Below the pieces are notes generated by a model that saw only the letters and a program-made list of their open reading frames with translations, did no database searches and was not told the DNA's origin. From Streptococcus pneumoniae (GTDB lineage Bacteria; Bacillota; Bacilli; Lactobacillales; Streptococcaceae), in assembly GCF_001113365.1 (NCBI RefSeq), contig NZ_CKYA01000011.1, positions 1 to 51,598 on the forward strand: a DNA stretch of 51,598 bases. Reading direction: 5' to 3'. Made by a program: the position numbers and the translations under genes. Positions 1 through 7,005 of this stretch are shown piece by piece. Numbering within the stretch: the first letter of the stretch is position 1; each line of letters opens with the position of its first letter.

Positions 1-3
1 CCA

Positions 4-75
4 TAGTCCGTACGGGATTCGAACCCGTGTTACCGCCGTGAAAAGGCGGTGTCTTAACCCCTTGACCAACGGACC
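4..75 (-). tRNA. tRNA-Glu (anticodon TTC)
   Basis: Read on the minus strand this folds as a complete 72-nt cloverleaf. The acceptor stem GGTCCGT pairs with ACGGACT (closing pair G-U), the anticodon stem CCGCC/GGCGG encloses loop CTTTTCA with anticodon TTC, and the T arm carries GGTTCGAATCC. The 3' CCA is not encoded: the bases after the discriminator read TGG. A hairpin (AGAGTTG/CAACTCT) lies directly 5' of the mature tRNA in the leader. Confidence 0.97.
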
Positions 76-100
76 AGAGTTGTTATTTTCAACTCTTACT

Positions 101-128
101 ATTATACAGGCTTTTCAAACTTTGTCAA
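101..128 (-). promoter_or_regulatory. Promoter of tRNA-Glu
   Basis: On the minus strand TTGACA (123-128) and TATAAT (101-106) are both perfect hexamers separated by 16 nt. They lie about 25 nt upstream of the mature tRNA, as expected for a strong stable-RNA promoter. Confidence 0.85.
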
Positions 129-185
129 CTACTTTTTTTAAACTTTTTACAAATTTTTTCAATTCGGTAACTTCTCTGAAAGTTC

Positions 186-370
186 TATAATGAAGTTAGC
201 CACCCAGCTCTCCTAAAAATTAGATGGTTCAACTAGCTGATAGCTAGTCCTCGATTTCATTTGAAAAGAGGCTTGATGCTGTTAGGCTGGCGAGCCAAGG
301 CTAAGATTAGCCTTGGTTTAGCTGACAAAACCGCTTCAAGGGTTCCTTTTGTCAAATGAAAGCTCGTCTA
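186..370 (+). other. Highly structured gene-free stretch, possible RNA
   Basis: The 360 bases between the tRNA promoter and the transposase remnant contain no credible gene but much self-complementarity. Hairpins are ACTAGCT/AGCTAGT (232-248), CCAAGGCTAA/TTAGCCTTGG (295-316) and TGACAAAA/TTTTGTCA (323-354). TTTCATTTGA (255-264) is perfectly complementary to TCAAATGAAA (352-361) and would enclose the last two hairpins, sharing three bases with one of them. A TATAAT at 186-191 could start a plus-strand transcript, but the -35 is poor and no terminator follows. I do not recognise a known RNA family. It could also be a decayed repeat element. Confidence 0.35.
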
Positions 371-434
371 GGCATAAGAAAACACCTCTGTGTTATACCT
401 GTTGTTCCACCACAAACACAAGAAAGGCACAGAG

Positions 435-764
435 ATGAATGACAATTATACTACAAAAGGCAAACATTTGACAATCGATAGCCGTCGCTTAATTGAACGA
501 TGGAAAAAAGAAGGAAAATCAAATAGAGAAATTGCTTCTCTACTTGGAAAAGCTCCTCAAACTATCCATACTGAAATCAAGCGTGGGACAGTCCGACAAT
601 GTCTTGGAAAAGGGCGCTTCAAAGCGGTTTATTCTGCCGACTATGCTCAACAGTCTCATGAAAATAATCGGAAGCGTTCGGTCAAGAAATCAAGCATGAT
701 TAAAACCAGTGGAACTTACCCTGACACGAATTTCCACTGGTTTTTACGATTTTTATCAGACTAA
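435..764 (+). pseudogene. IS30-family transposase, N-terminal remnant
   Basis: The 109-residue frame begins MNDNYTTKGKHL and carries the helix-turn-helix of IS30-type transposases (residues about 8-50: RRLIERWKKEGKSNREIASL, then a GKAPQTIHTEIKRGT motif). Family members are about 320 residues long. Similarity stops near residue 90, and the last 20 codons run into an unrelated hairpin (702-744), so the DDE catalytic domain is missing and the element cannot move by itself. CTCTGTG (386-392) and CACAGAG (428-434), just upstream, form an inverted repeat that may be the degenerate left end. The ATG at 435 follows AGAAAGG. Confidence 0.8.
702..744. repeat. Perfect 13-bp inverted repeat at the broken edge of the IS30 remnant
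   Basis: AAAACCAGTGGAA (702-714) is exactly complementary to TTCCACTGGTTTT (732-744) with a 17-nt loop, and the right arm runs into TTTTT. It looks like a bidirectional terminator or a small repeat that replaced the rest of the transposase gene. Confidence 0.6.
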
Positions 765-828
765 CTTCCACTTGGATTAGCAGTAGAACTTAGTTTGGGA
801 ATTTACCTTTTTTTCAAATTATAGTAAA

Positions 829-853
829 AAGAGCCAGAATTATACTGACTCTT
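829..853 (-). terminator. Terminator of the gltX-deaminase operon
   Basis: On the minus strand AAGAGTCAG and CTGGCTCTT pair (one G-U) around a 7-nt loop and are followed by a T run. It starts one base after the deaminase stop codon. Confidence 0.85.
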
Positions 854-1288
854 CTATTGTTCATTAAACTTAGAAGCACGTTCTTCTCCCCACCAATAGG
901 GGATTAGTTCTGCGACTTTAACTGTTTTTCTTGTATCATAGTCCATCATGACTTCTGCATCTTTATTTTCAGCGTTCAACTCTAAAAGGAATTCTCTGCA
1001 AGCTCCACAGGGCATTCCTGAACTTCCACCATAAGGTGGTTTGTCTCGAAAGGCTAATACTTTTTTAACCTTAGTTTGTCCTGAAAATTGGTACATATTG
1101 AAGAGTGCTGCCCGCTCTGCGCAGAGATGGAACACACCACAGGTTCCCTCCATACAGAATCCTGTAAATATTTGTCCATCTTCTGCTTCTACTGCAGCTA
1201 CAACATGATTAGCATAAACAAAGTCTGATACTTCATGTGGATTGTATAGCTTCTGTGCTTCTTCATACATCTTTTCCCAGATGTCCAT
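854..1288 (-). CDS. Cytidine/blasticidin-S deaminase family protein
   Basis: The 144-residue protein has both zinc-binding elements of the cytidine deaminase fold: HLCAERAAL (zinc ligand Cys plus catalytic Glu) and PCGACREF (the PCxxC pair). Deamination of cytidine or a related pyrimidine follows from the family. The substrate is not certain, since this branch is often labelled only 'cytidine deaminase family' and the housekeeping cdd lies elsewhere in pneumococci. The ATG follows AAGGAGGATGCAAC, an excellent ribosome binding site, and starts 13 nt after gltX ends, so the two form an operon with gltX first. The protein is cytoplasmic, with no signal or membrane segment. Confidence 0.85.
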   Translation of the reverse strand: MDIWEKMYEEAQKLYNPHEVSDFVYANHVVAAVEAEDGQIFTGFCMEGTCGVFHLCAERAALFNMYQFSGQTKVKKVLAFRDKPPYGGSSGMPCGACREFLLELNAENKDAEVMMDYDTRKTVKVAELIPYWWGEERASKFNEQ

Positions 1289-1301
1289 TGTTGCATCCTC
1301 C

Positions 1302-2762
1302 TTATTTAGAGATTTCCTTTAACATATTTTCGATATGCTGGATTGATTTTTCACGGCCTAACAAGAAGATCGTATCTGGCAACTCTGGACCATGCATTTC
1401 ACCTGAAACAGCGATACGAATAGGCATGAAAAGATTTTTCCCTTTAATACCTGTTTCTTTTTGGACTGCTTTAATTTGTGGGAAGATATTCTCTGTCACG
1501 AATTCATCGTCTGTCATCGCTTCAAGTTTTGCTTTGAAGGCTTCAAGAACTGTTGGGACTGTTTTCCCCGCCATGACTTCGCGCTCTGCTTCGGTCAATT
1601 CTGGGAAATCTGAGAAGAAGAGATCTGTCAATGGGATAATCTCATCTACTGATTTCATTTGTGGTTTATAGAGCTCAACTAATTTTTCAGCCTTGTCAGT
1701 CAATCGACCTGCTTCTTCTAGGAATGGTTTTGCCATTTCAAAGATGGTTTCTAAATCTGCATTCTTGATATAATCATTGCTCATCCAGTCGAGTTTCTTC
1801 TGATCAAAGGCTGCTGGAGACTTGCTGAGGCGGTTTTCATCGAAAAGTTTAATGAGTTCTTCACGAGAGAAGATTTCATCTTCTCCACCTGGGTTCCAAC
1901 CAAGAAGAGCAATAAAGTTAAAGACTGCTTCTGGTAAGTAACCTTTTTTACGGTAGTCTTCGATAAACTGAAGGGTGTTTGTGTCACGTTTAGACAATTT
2001 TTTCCCAGTTTCAGAGTTGATGATCAAGGTCATGTGACCGAACTCTGGAGCTTCCCAGCCAAGCGCTTCATAAACCATGAGCTGTTTTGGTGTATTAGCA
2101 ATGTGGTCATCTCCACGGATAACGTGAGAGATTTGCATATCGTGGTCATCGATAACAACGGCAAAGTTGTAAGTTGGGTAACCGTCTTTCTTTTGGATAA
2201 CCCAGTCACCACCAATATTGCCACCTTCAAATTCGATATCGCCTTTGACCATGTCATGCCACTTGTAGATACCTGACTCATTGACAGCCAAACGAACCGT
2301 TGGGATGATCCCTGCTGCTTCGCGTTCTGCAATATAAGCCGCTTTTTTTTCTTCACTCATACCAAGGTATTCGTTGATATATCGAGGCGTTTCACCAGCT
2401 GCTTCTTGGCGTTCGCGTTCAGCTGCCAACTCTTCTTCTGTAACGTAAGATTTGTAGGCTTTTCCTTCAGCTAACAGTTGGTCGATGTATTTTTGATACA
2501 AGTCCAAACGCTCAGACTGGCGGTAATTTGCATGTGTTTCTGGACTTTCATCCCAATTCATGCCCAACCAACGAAGGTTTTCAAGCTGTGAACGTTCACC
2601 ATCTTCGACATGTCGTTTACGGTCAGTATCTTCAATACGAATGATAAAAGTTCCACCGTGATGACGGGCGTAAAGGTAGTTGAATAATGCTGTACGAGCA
2701 TTTCCGATGTGTAGTAGTCCTGTTGGACTTGGTGCGTAACGTACGCGGATATCTTTTGACAT
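1302..2762 (-). CDS. gltX: Glutamyl-tRNA synthetase
   Basis: This is a class I aminoacyl-tRNA synthetase of 486 residues, the normal bacterial GltX length. The HIGH element is at residues 11-21 (PSPTGLLHIGN) and the KMSKS element is KLSKR near 255-259. It charges tRNA-Glu; in Firmicutes it normally also charges tRNA-Gln with Glu for later amidation. The ATG follows AGGAGAAACT. A good promoter (TTGGAC-N17-TATAAT) lies 50-75 nt upstream. No T-box is visible in the short leader. The deaminase gene follows in the same operon, and its cognate tRNA-Glu lies 1.2 kb further on. Confidence 0.98.
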   Translation of the reverse strand: MSKDIRVRYAPSPTGLLHIGNARTALFNYLYARHHGGTFIIRIEDTDRKRHVEDGERSQLENLRWLGMNWDESPETHANYRQSERLDLYQKYIDQLLAEGKAYKSYVTEEELAAERERQEAAGETPRYINEYLGMSEEKKAAYIAEREAAGIIPTVRLAVNESGIYKWHDMVKGDIEFEGGNIGGDWVIQKKDGYPTYNFAVVIDDHDMQISHVIRGDDHIANTPKQLMVYEALGWEAPEFGHMTLIINSETGKKLSKRDTNTLQFIEDYRKKGYLPEAVFNFIALLGWNPGGEDEIFSREELIKLFDENRLSKSPAAFDQKKLDWMSNDYIKNADLETIFEMAKPFLEEAGRLTDKAEKLVELYKPQMKSVDEIIPLTDLFFSDFPELTEAEREVMAGKTVPTVLEAFKAKLEAMTDDEFVTENIFPQIKAVQKETGIKGKNLFMPIRIAVSGEMHGPELPDTIFLLGREKSIQHIENMLKEISK

Positions 2763-2808
2763 AGTTTCTCCTATAAAGTCTCTAGGCGTCTGCCTTTTTG
2801 CTCTCTAT

Positions 2809-2837
2809 ATTATATCACAAGTCTTGTCTGAGTCCAA
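2809..2837 (-). promoter_or_regulatory. Promoter of gltX
   Basis: On the minus strand TTGGAC (2832-2837), a 17-nt spacer and a perfect TATAAT (2809-2814) precede gltX by about 46 nt. Confidence 0.75.
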
Positions 2838-2860
2838 TTTCTATGAATAAAGAGAGTAAA

Positions 2861-2881
2861 AAGAGTGGACAAACCACTCTT
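2861..2881 (-). terminator. Terminator of pgi
   Basis: On the minus strand AAGAGTGG and CCACTCTT pair around TTTGT and are followed by a T run. The stem begins a few bases after the pgi stop codon and ends upstream of the gltX promoter. Confidence 0.85.
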
Positions 2882-2889
2882 TTCTTCTA

Positions 2890-4239
2890 TTATAGACGTG
2901 CGTTAAGTTCTTTGCTTAATTCTTCAAATCCTGGTTTTCCAAGAAGGGCAAACATGTTGCGTTTGTAAGCTTCAACACCTGGTTGGTCAAATGGGTTGAT
3001 AGCATTCAAGTAACCTGAAAGAGCGATAGCCAATTCGAAGAAGTAAATAGTGTAACCAAGAGTGAAAGCATCTTGCTCTGGAAGAGTCACATACATGTTT
3101 GGTACATCACCATCTGTGTGGGCAAGAAGAACACCATCAGTTGCTTTTTTGTTTACAAAGTCAACGTCTTTTCCTTGAAGGTAACCAAGTCCATCAAGGT
3201 CTTCTTCCAAGCTAGGGATAATCACGTTCTTACGAGGTTTGTCAACACGGACAACTGTTTCAAACATGATACGAGTTCCTTCTTGGATAAATTGACCCAA
3301 TGAGTGCAAGTCAGTTGAGAAGTTGGCTGAAGTTGGGTAGATACCTTTTTGGTCTTTTCCTTCTGATTCACCAGCCAATTGTTTCCACCACTCTGAGAAG
3401 TATTGAAGTGATGGCTCATAGTTTACCAAGATTTCAGTTGCATAGCCTTTACGGTAAAGAATGTTACGAACAGCTGCATATTGGTAAGCTTCGTTTTCAG
3501 AGATTTTATCTGAAATGTAGTCTTTGCGAGCTGCGTTAGCACCTTCCATAAGGGCTTTAATGTCAGCTCCTGATGCTGCAATTGGAAGCAAACCAACTGC
3601 TGTCAATACTGAGAAGCGTCCACCGATGTCATCTGGAACAACAAAGGTTTCCCAACCGTTAGCATCTGCCTCAACCTTAACGGCACCTTTTTGGCGGTCA
3701 GTTGTTGCATAGATACGTTTGTTGGCTTCTTCTTGACCGTATTTCTTAACCAAGAGTTCTTTGAAGACACGGAAAGCAATCGCTGGTTCAGTTGTTGTAC
3801 CTGATTTAGAAATCACGTTTACTGAGAAGTCTTTGTCAGCTACATACTCTACTAAGTCAGCAAGGTAAGTAGATGAGATTGAGTTTCCTGCGTAAAGGAT
3901 TTGTGGAGCCTTGCGTTCTTCTTTTGTTTGCAAGTTTGCAAAGTGGTGGTTCAAGAAGTCGATTGCCGCTTTAGCACCAAGGTAAGATCCACCGATACCG
4001 ATTACAACCAAAACATCGCTGTCTGACTTGATTTGCTCAGCAGCTTTCAAGATGCGGTCAAATTCTTCGCGGTCGTAGTTTTCAGGAAGGTCCAACCATC
4101 CCAAGAAGTCGCTACCAGCACCAGTTCCTTTACGGATCAATTCATCTGCTGCTGTTACTTGTGATTGCATGTACTCCACTTCATGTGGTGCAACAAATTT
4201 GTCTAAAACTTTTGAATAATCAAATTTAATATGTGACAT
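2890..4239 (-). CDS. pgi: Glucose-6-phosphate isomerase
   Basis: Pgi interconverts glucose-6-phosphate and fructose-6-phosphate in glycolysis. The 449-residue protein carries both family signatures: DIGGRFSVLTAVG and the C-terminal FDQPGVEAYK. The ATG at 4239 (MSHIKFDYSK) is chosen because GGAGGAATAAC lies directly before it; an upstream ATG in the same frame would add 19 residues without a ribosome binding site. The gene is monocistronic, with its own promoter and terminator. A sequence identical to the core of the maltose-regulon operators lies upstream of the promoter, so it may respond to maltodextrin or catabolite control. Confidence 0.97.
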   Translation of the reverse strand: MSHIKFDYSKVLDKFVAPHEVEYMQSQVTAADELIRKGTGAGSDFLGWLDLPENYDREEFDRILKAAEQIKSDSDVLVVIGIGGSYLGAKAAIDFLNHHFANLQTKEERKAPQILYAGNSISSTYLADLVEYVADKDFSVNVISKSGTTTEPAIAFRVFKELLVKKYGQEEANKRIYATTDRQKGAVKVEADANGWETFVVPDDIGGRFSVLTAVGLLPIAASGADIKALMEGANAARKDYISDKISENEAYQYAAVRNILYRKGYATEILVNYEPSLQYFSEWWKQLAGESEGKDQKGIYPTSANFSTDLHSLGQFIQEGTRIMFETVVRVDKPRKNVIIPSLEEDLDGLGYLQGKDVDFVNKKATDGVLLAHTDGDVPNMYVTLPEQDAFTLGYTIYFFELAIALSGYLNAINPFDQPGVEAYKRNMFALLGKPGFEELSKELNARL

Positions 4240-4267
4240 GTTATTCCTCCAATATTTCTTCTTTTCT

Positions 4268-4296
4268 ATCATAACGCTTACCTTCGTTTTTTTCAA
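4268..4296 (-). promoter_or_regulatory. Promoter of pgi
   Basis: On the minus strand TTGAAA (4291-4296), a 17-nt spacer and TATGAT (4268-4273) lie about 29 nt upstream of the start codon. Confidence 0.75.
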
Positions 4297-4333
4297 GTTT
4301 TTTTGTCTAATTTCTCCAATTTTTATCAGAATT

Positions 4334-4346
4334 CAAACGTTTGCGT
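4334..4346. promoter_or_regulatory. MalR/CcpA-like operator upstream of pgi
   Basis: CAAACGTTTGCGT contains the 12-mer AAACGTTTGCGT found in both mal operators of this window (36767-36778 and 37326-37337). It lies about 40 bp upstream of the pgi -35, a position more typical of activation than of repression. Confidence 0.45.
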
Positions 4347-4388
4347 AAAAATCCCACATTCCAAAAATTTTGAAAAAATAAAAGAAAG

Positions 4389-4411
4389 AACGACTAGATG
4401 TTCCAGTCGTT
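4389..4411 (-). terminator. Terminator of the C26 hydrolase gene
   Basis: AACGACT and AGTCGTT form the stem, which overlaps the stop codon of the hydrolase gene. On the minus strand it is followed by a long T-rich run. Confidence 0.8.
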
Positions 4412-5099
4412 ACAGTTCATTCAATAAATACTCAAATAATTCTAAATTGCCATCTTCTTCATTAACTAAAAACTCTGGATGCCACTGTAAACCGATAATG
4501 CGATGTTCGTCGATAGACTCAATCGCTTCGATGGTTTGGTCTCTTGGATCAATAGCAGTTACACGGAAATTAGGTGCCAAATCTTTAATACTCTGGCGAT
4601 GGACGGAATTGACCTGACTTTCTTTCCCAAACAGCTTGGCCACCACGCTTCCTTCTACTGTCTCAATAGAGTGAGATGTTCCGAAAGGTAGGCCTTGCCA
4701 GTGACCTTCGATTTCTTGATTGAGCGTTCCACCAAAGGCAACATTGACAAGTTGAACACCGCGACAGATTGCCATAATTGGTTTATTCTGACGAAGCGCT
4801 TCTTTCAAGAGGGCCAATTCAAATTCATCACGCACTAGATTGTAATCATCGCTCTCGATGGTCTTTTTCTCTCCATAAAACTGAGGATGGACATTTTGGC
4901 CTCCTGTCAAGATGAGTTTATCAATCATTTCTACATAATCGCGTACAACTGACTCATCACCAACAGGAATGACTAAAGGGAGACCACCGACTTGACGAAT
5001 GCTCTCTACGAATCTACAAGATACAGATGAATGAATGTTTTTGCCTTCTGCATCTACGGGACATAGATTTGCAGCAACTCCTACAACCGTTCTAGCCAT
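4410..5099 (-). CDS. Class-I glutamine amidotransferase-like gamma-glutamyl hydrolase (peptidase C26)
   Basis: The 229-residue protein has the C26 layout: LILTGGQNVHP near residue 65, the nucleophile Cys in AICRGVQLVN, and the catalytic His/Glu in QWHPEFL near the C-terminus. Members cleave gamma-glutamyl bonds (for example PuuD on gamma-glutamyl-GABA); the substrate here is unknown. The start is taken at MARTVVG (5099), preceded by AAAGGAGAGACATC; a longer frame from 5147 lacks a site. The gene stands alone between patB and pgi. It is cytoplasmic, without signal or membrane segments. Confidence 0.85.
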   Translation of the reverse strand: MARTVVGVAANLCPVDAEGKNIHSSVSCRFVESIRQVGGLPLVIPVGDESVVRDYVEMIDKLILTGGQNVHPQFYGEKKTIESDDYNLVRDEFELALLKEALRQNKPIMAICRGVQLVNVAFGGTLNQEIEGHWQGLPFGTSHSIETVEGSVVAKLFGKESQVNSVHRQSIKDLAPNFRVTAIDPRDQTIEAIESIDEHRIIGLQWHPEFLVNEEDGNLELFEYLLNEL

Positions 5100-5209
5100 G
5101 ATGTCTCTCCTTTCGAATATTAACGATAGTCCTATCATATCACTCAAAATGACTTTCGTCTAATATGTTTTTTTTAAGACTGTGATAAATATTTTTTATG
5201 GACAAGAAA

Positions 5210-5232
5210 AAGCTGCCCACATAGGACAACTT
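5210..5232 (-). terminator. Terminator of patAB
   Basis: On the minus strand AAGTTGTCC pairs with GGGCAGCTT (two G-U pairs), followed by TTTTTC. It begins six bases after the patB stop codon. Confidence 0.85.
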
Positions 5233-5237
5233 TTTTC

Positions 5238-7004
5238 TTATTCAAAGACAAATTGATTGTGATAGAGTTCTGAGTAGAATCCACCTAGTTTCAAGAGTTC
5301 ATGATGGCTACCGCGTTCAATGACTTCTCCATCTTTGAGGACAATAATCTGATCAGCATTGAGGATGGTCTTCAAACGGTGAGCAATAACGAAACTGGTT
5401 CTACCTGCTACAACCGCCTCCATGGCATGCTGAATCTTGCTTTCTGTCACCGTATCTACGTTTGAAGTGGCTTCATCGAGAATGAGAACTTCTGGATCTG
5501 TCATCAGGGTTCGAGCGATGGAAATTAATTGCTTTTGCCCTGTCGAGAAGATGCTCTGGTCATCATCGATAAGGGTATCGTATTTATCAGGTAAGCTTTC
5601 GATATAGTCATGAATATGGGTTGCTTTGGCTGCTGCCTCAACCATTTCCTGACTGGCATCTGGCACACCAAAACGGATATTGTCTCGAATGGTTCCGCTA
5701 AACAAGACCGAATCTTGCAAGACAATTCCCACCTTGCTTCTAAGACTATCTAAATCATAGTCCCTAATGTCTTTGCCGTCAAAATAAATACCACCAGCAT
5801 CAACATCATAAAAGCGATTGATAAGATTCATAATAGTCGTTTTCCCTGAACCTGTCGGACCAACAACTGCTGTCATCTGGCCTTTCGGAGCGGAAATGCT
5901 GACATCTTTCAAAATCGGCTTGTCAGGCAAATATGAGAAATCAATATGACTGATTTCGACACCTTCTTGCAACTTAGTGAAGGTTGAAGCCTTTTCAGGT
6001 CGGATTTCTTCCTCTGCATCGAACATTTCCTGAATCCGTTCAGCACCTGTAAAGGCTAACTGGAGGCTTCCCCAACTAGCTGCAACTTGGATAATAGGCT
6101 GGTAGTACTGCTGTGAAAATTGGGCAAACATAACAATCAAACCTAAAGCTGTACTTGTTTCAATAGTCTTATCATTTAGTAGAACAGCTGAACCCGCAAA
6201 GATGACGATGGCTGTGTTAACCAAACTCATCCCATTCATGACAGGGAACAGAATTCCTGAGAACATTCTTCCTTTAAAGGTTGCCTTGCGCACACGCTCA
6301 TTTTGTTCAAGAAATCCTGCCATCATATCCTCTTGAATCCCTTGCACAATGACAGCTTTTTGGCCTGAGATACTCTCATCCATATAGGCGTTGAGCTTCC
6401 CTACCTCTTTCTGCTGGAGGTTGGTGTATTTGCGTGCCATTTTCACGATGAAAATCAGCATGAGGAAGGCCACGGGTGTGCTGGCAATAGTGATAAGGGC
6501 CAGCGTCACATTTCTCGAAAACATGACAAGAATCAGACCAATGTATAAAACAATATTGCTCATGACCTGAACCAGACTTTCATTAAAGGCTTGGAGGATA
6601 TTATCCAAATCACTGGTAAAGCGAGACAGGATATCGCCATCTTTTCGGCGGTCAAAGAAAGAAACCGTCAACCTAGCAAGCTTAGCAAAGAGGCCTTTGC
6701 GCATCTCGTTGGTCGATTCTGCAATCACGCGCGTCATGAGACACATGTATATGACACTAGAAATAAATAAAACCAAAACCAGCAGACCAAGATTGACCAT
6801 GATTCCTGATAGGCTTTGCCAAACAAGTGCTGGATTGCCACCTTGATAAGCTTGAACTAAATTGGCTAACTCTGTTACCGCTTGTCCAGAAAAGACTGGA
6901 AAGAGTGCTTGGGCAAGAGTTGCCAGAACAATCATCAGAATAACGACTACAAATGATAGCTTATAGACTCTAAAATAATTCCAAAAAAATTGAACTGTCT
7001 TCAT
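5238..7004 (-). CDS. patB: Heterodimeric multidrug ABC exporter subunit PatB
   Basis: The 588 residues contain a six-helix exporter domain (about 15-310) fused to an ATPase domain (about 345-580). Walker A is GPTGSGKTT (382-390), Walker B LILDEATS keeps the catalytic Glu, and the H-loop is VIAHRL. The signature reads FSTGQ instead of LSGGQ, so it should contribute to the degenerate site of the dimer. From knowledge of pneumococci this is PatB, which with PatA exports fluoroquinolones and dyes. The start is placed at MKTVQFFWNY, after AAGGAGGAGTAAA, with one base between the patA stop codon and this ATG; this implies translational coupling. Confidence 0.95.
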   Translation of the reverse strand: MKTVQFFWNYFRVYKLSFVVVILMIVLATLAQALFPVFSGQAVTELANLVQAYQGGNPALVWQSLSGIMVNLGLLVLVLFISSVIYMCLMTRVIAESTNEMRKGLFAKLARLTVSFFDRRKDGDILSRFTSDLDNILQAFNESLVQVMSNIVLYIGLILVMFSRNVTLALITIASTPVAFLMLIFIVKMARKYTNLQQKEVGKLNAYMDESISGQKAVIVQGIQEDMMAGFLEQNERVRKATFKGRMFSGILFPVMNGMSLVNTAIVIFAGSAVLLNDKTIETSTALGLIVMFAQFSQQYYQPIIQVAASWGSLQLAFTGAERIQEMFDAEEEIRPEKASTFTKLQEGVEISHIDFSYLPDKPILKDVSISAPKGQMTAVVGPTGSGKTTIMNLINRFYDVDAGGIYFDGKDIRDYDLDSLRSKVGIVLQDSVLFSGTIRDNIRFGVPDASQEMVEAAAKATHIHDYIESLPDKYDTLIDDDQSIFSTGQKQLISIARTLMTDPEVLILDEATSNVDTVTESKIQHAMEAVVAGRTSFVIAHRLKTILNADQIIVLKDGEVIERGSHHELLKLGGFYSELYHNQFVFE

Positions 7005-7005
7005 T

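Noticed and set aside
2763..2889. T-box or other riboswitch in front of gltX (also checked tyrS, aspS, hisS and argS)
   Set aside because: Leaders are short, with no T-box sequence TGGNACC and no specifier hairpin plus antiterminator pair.
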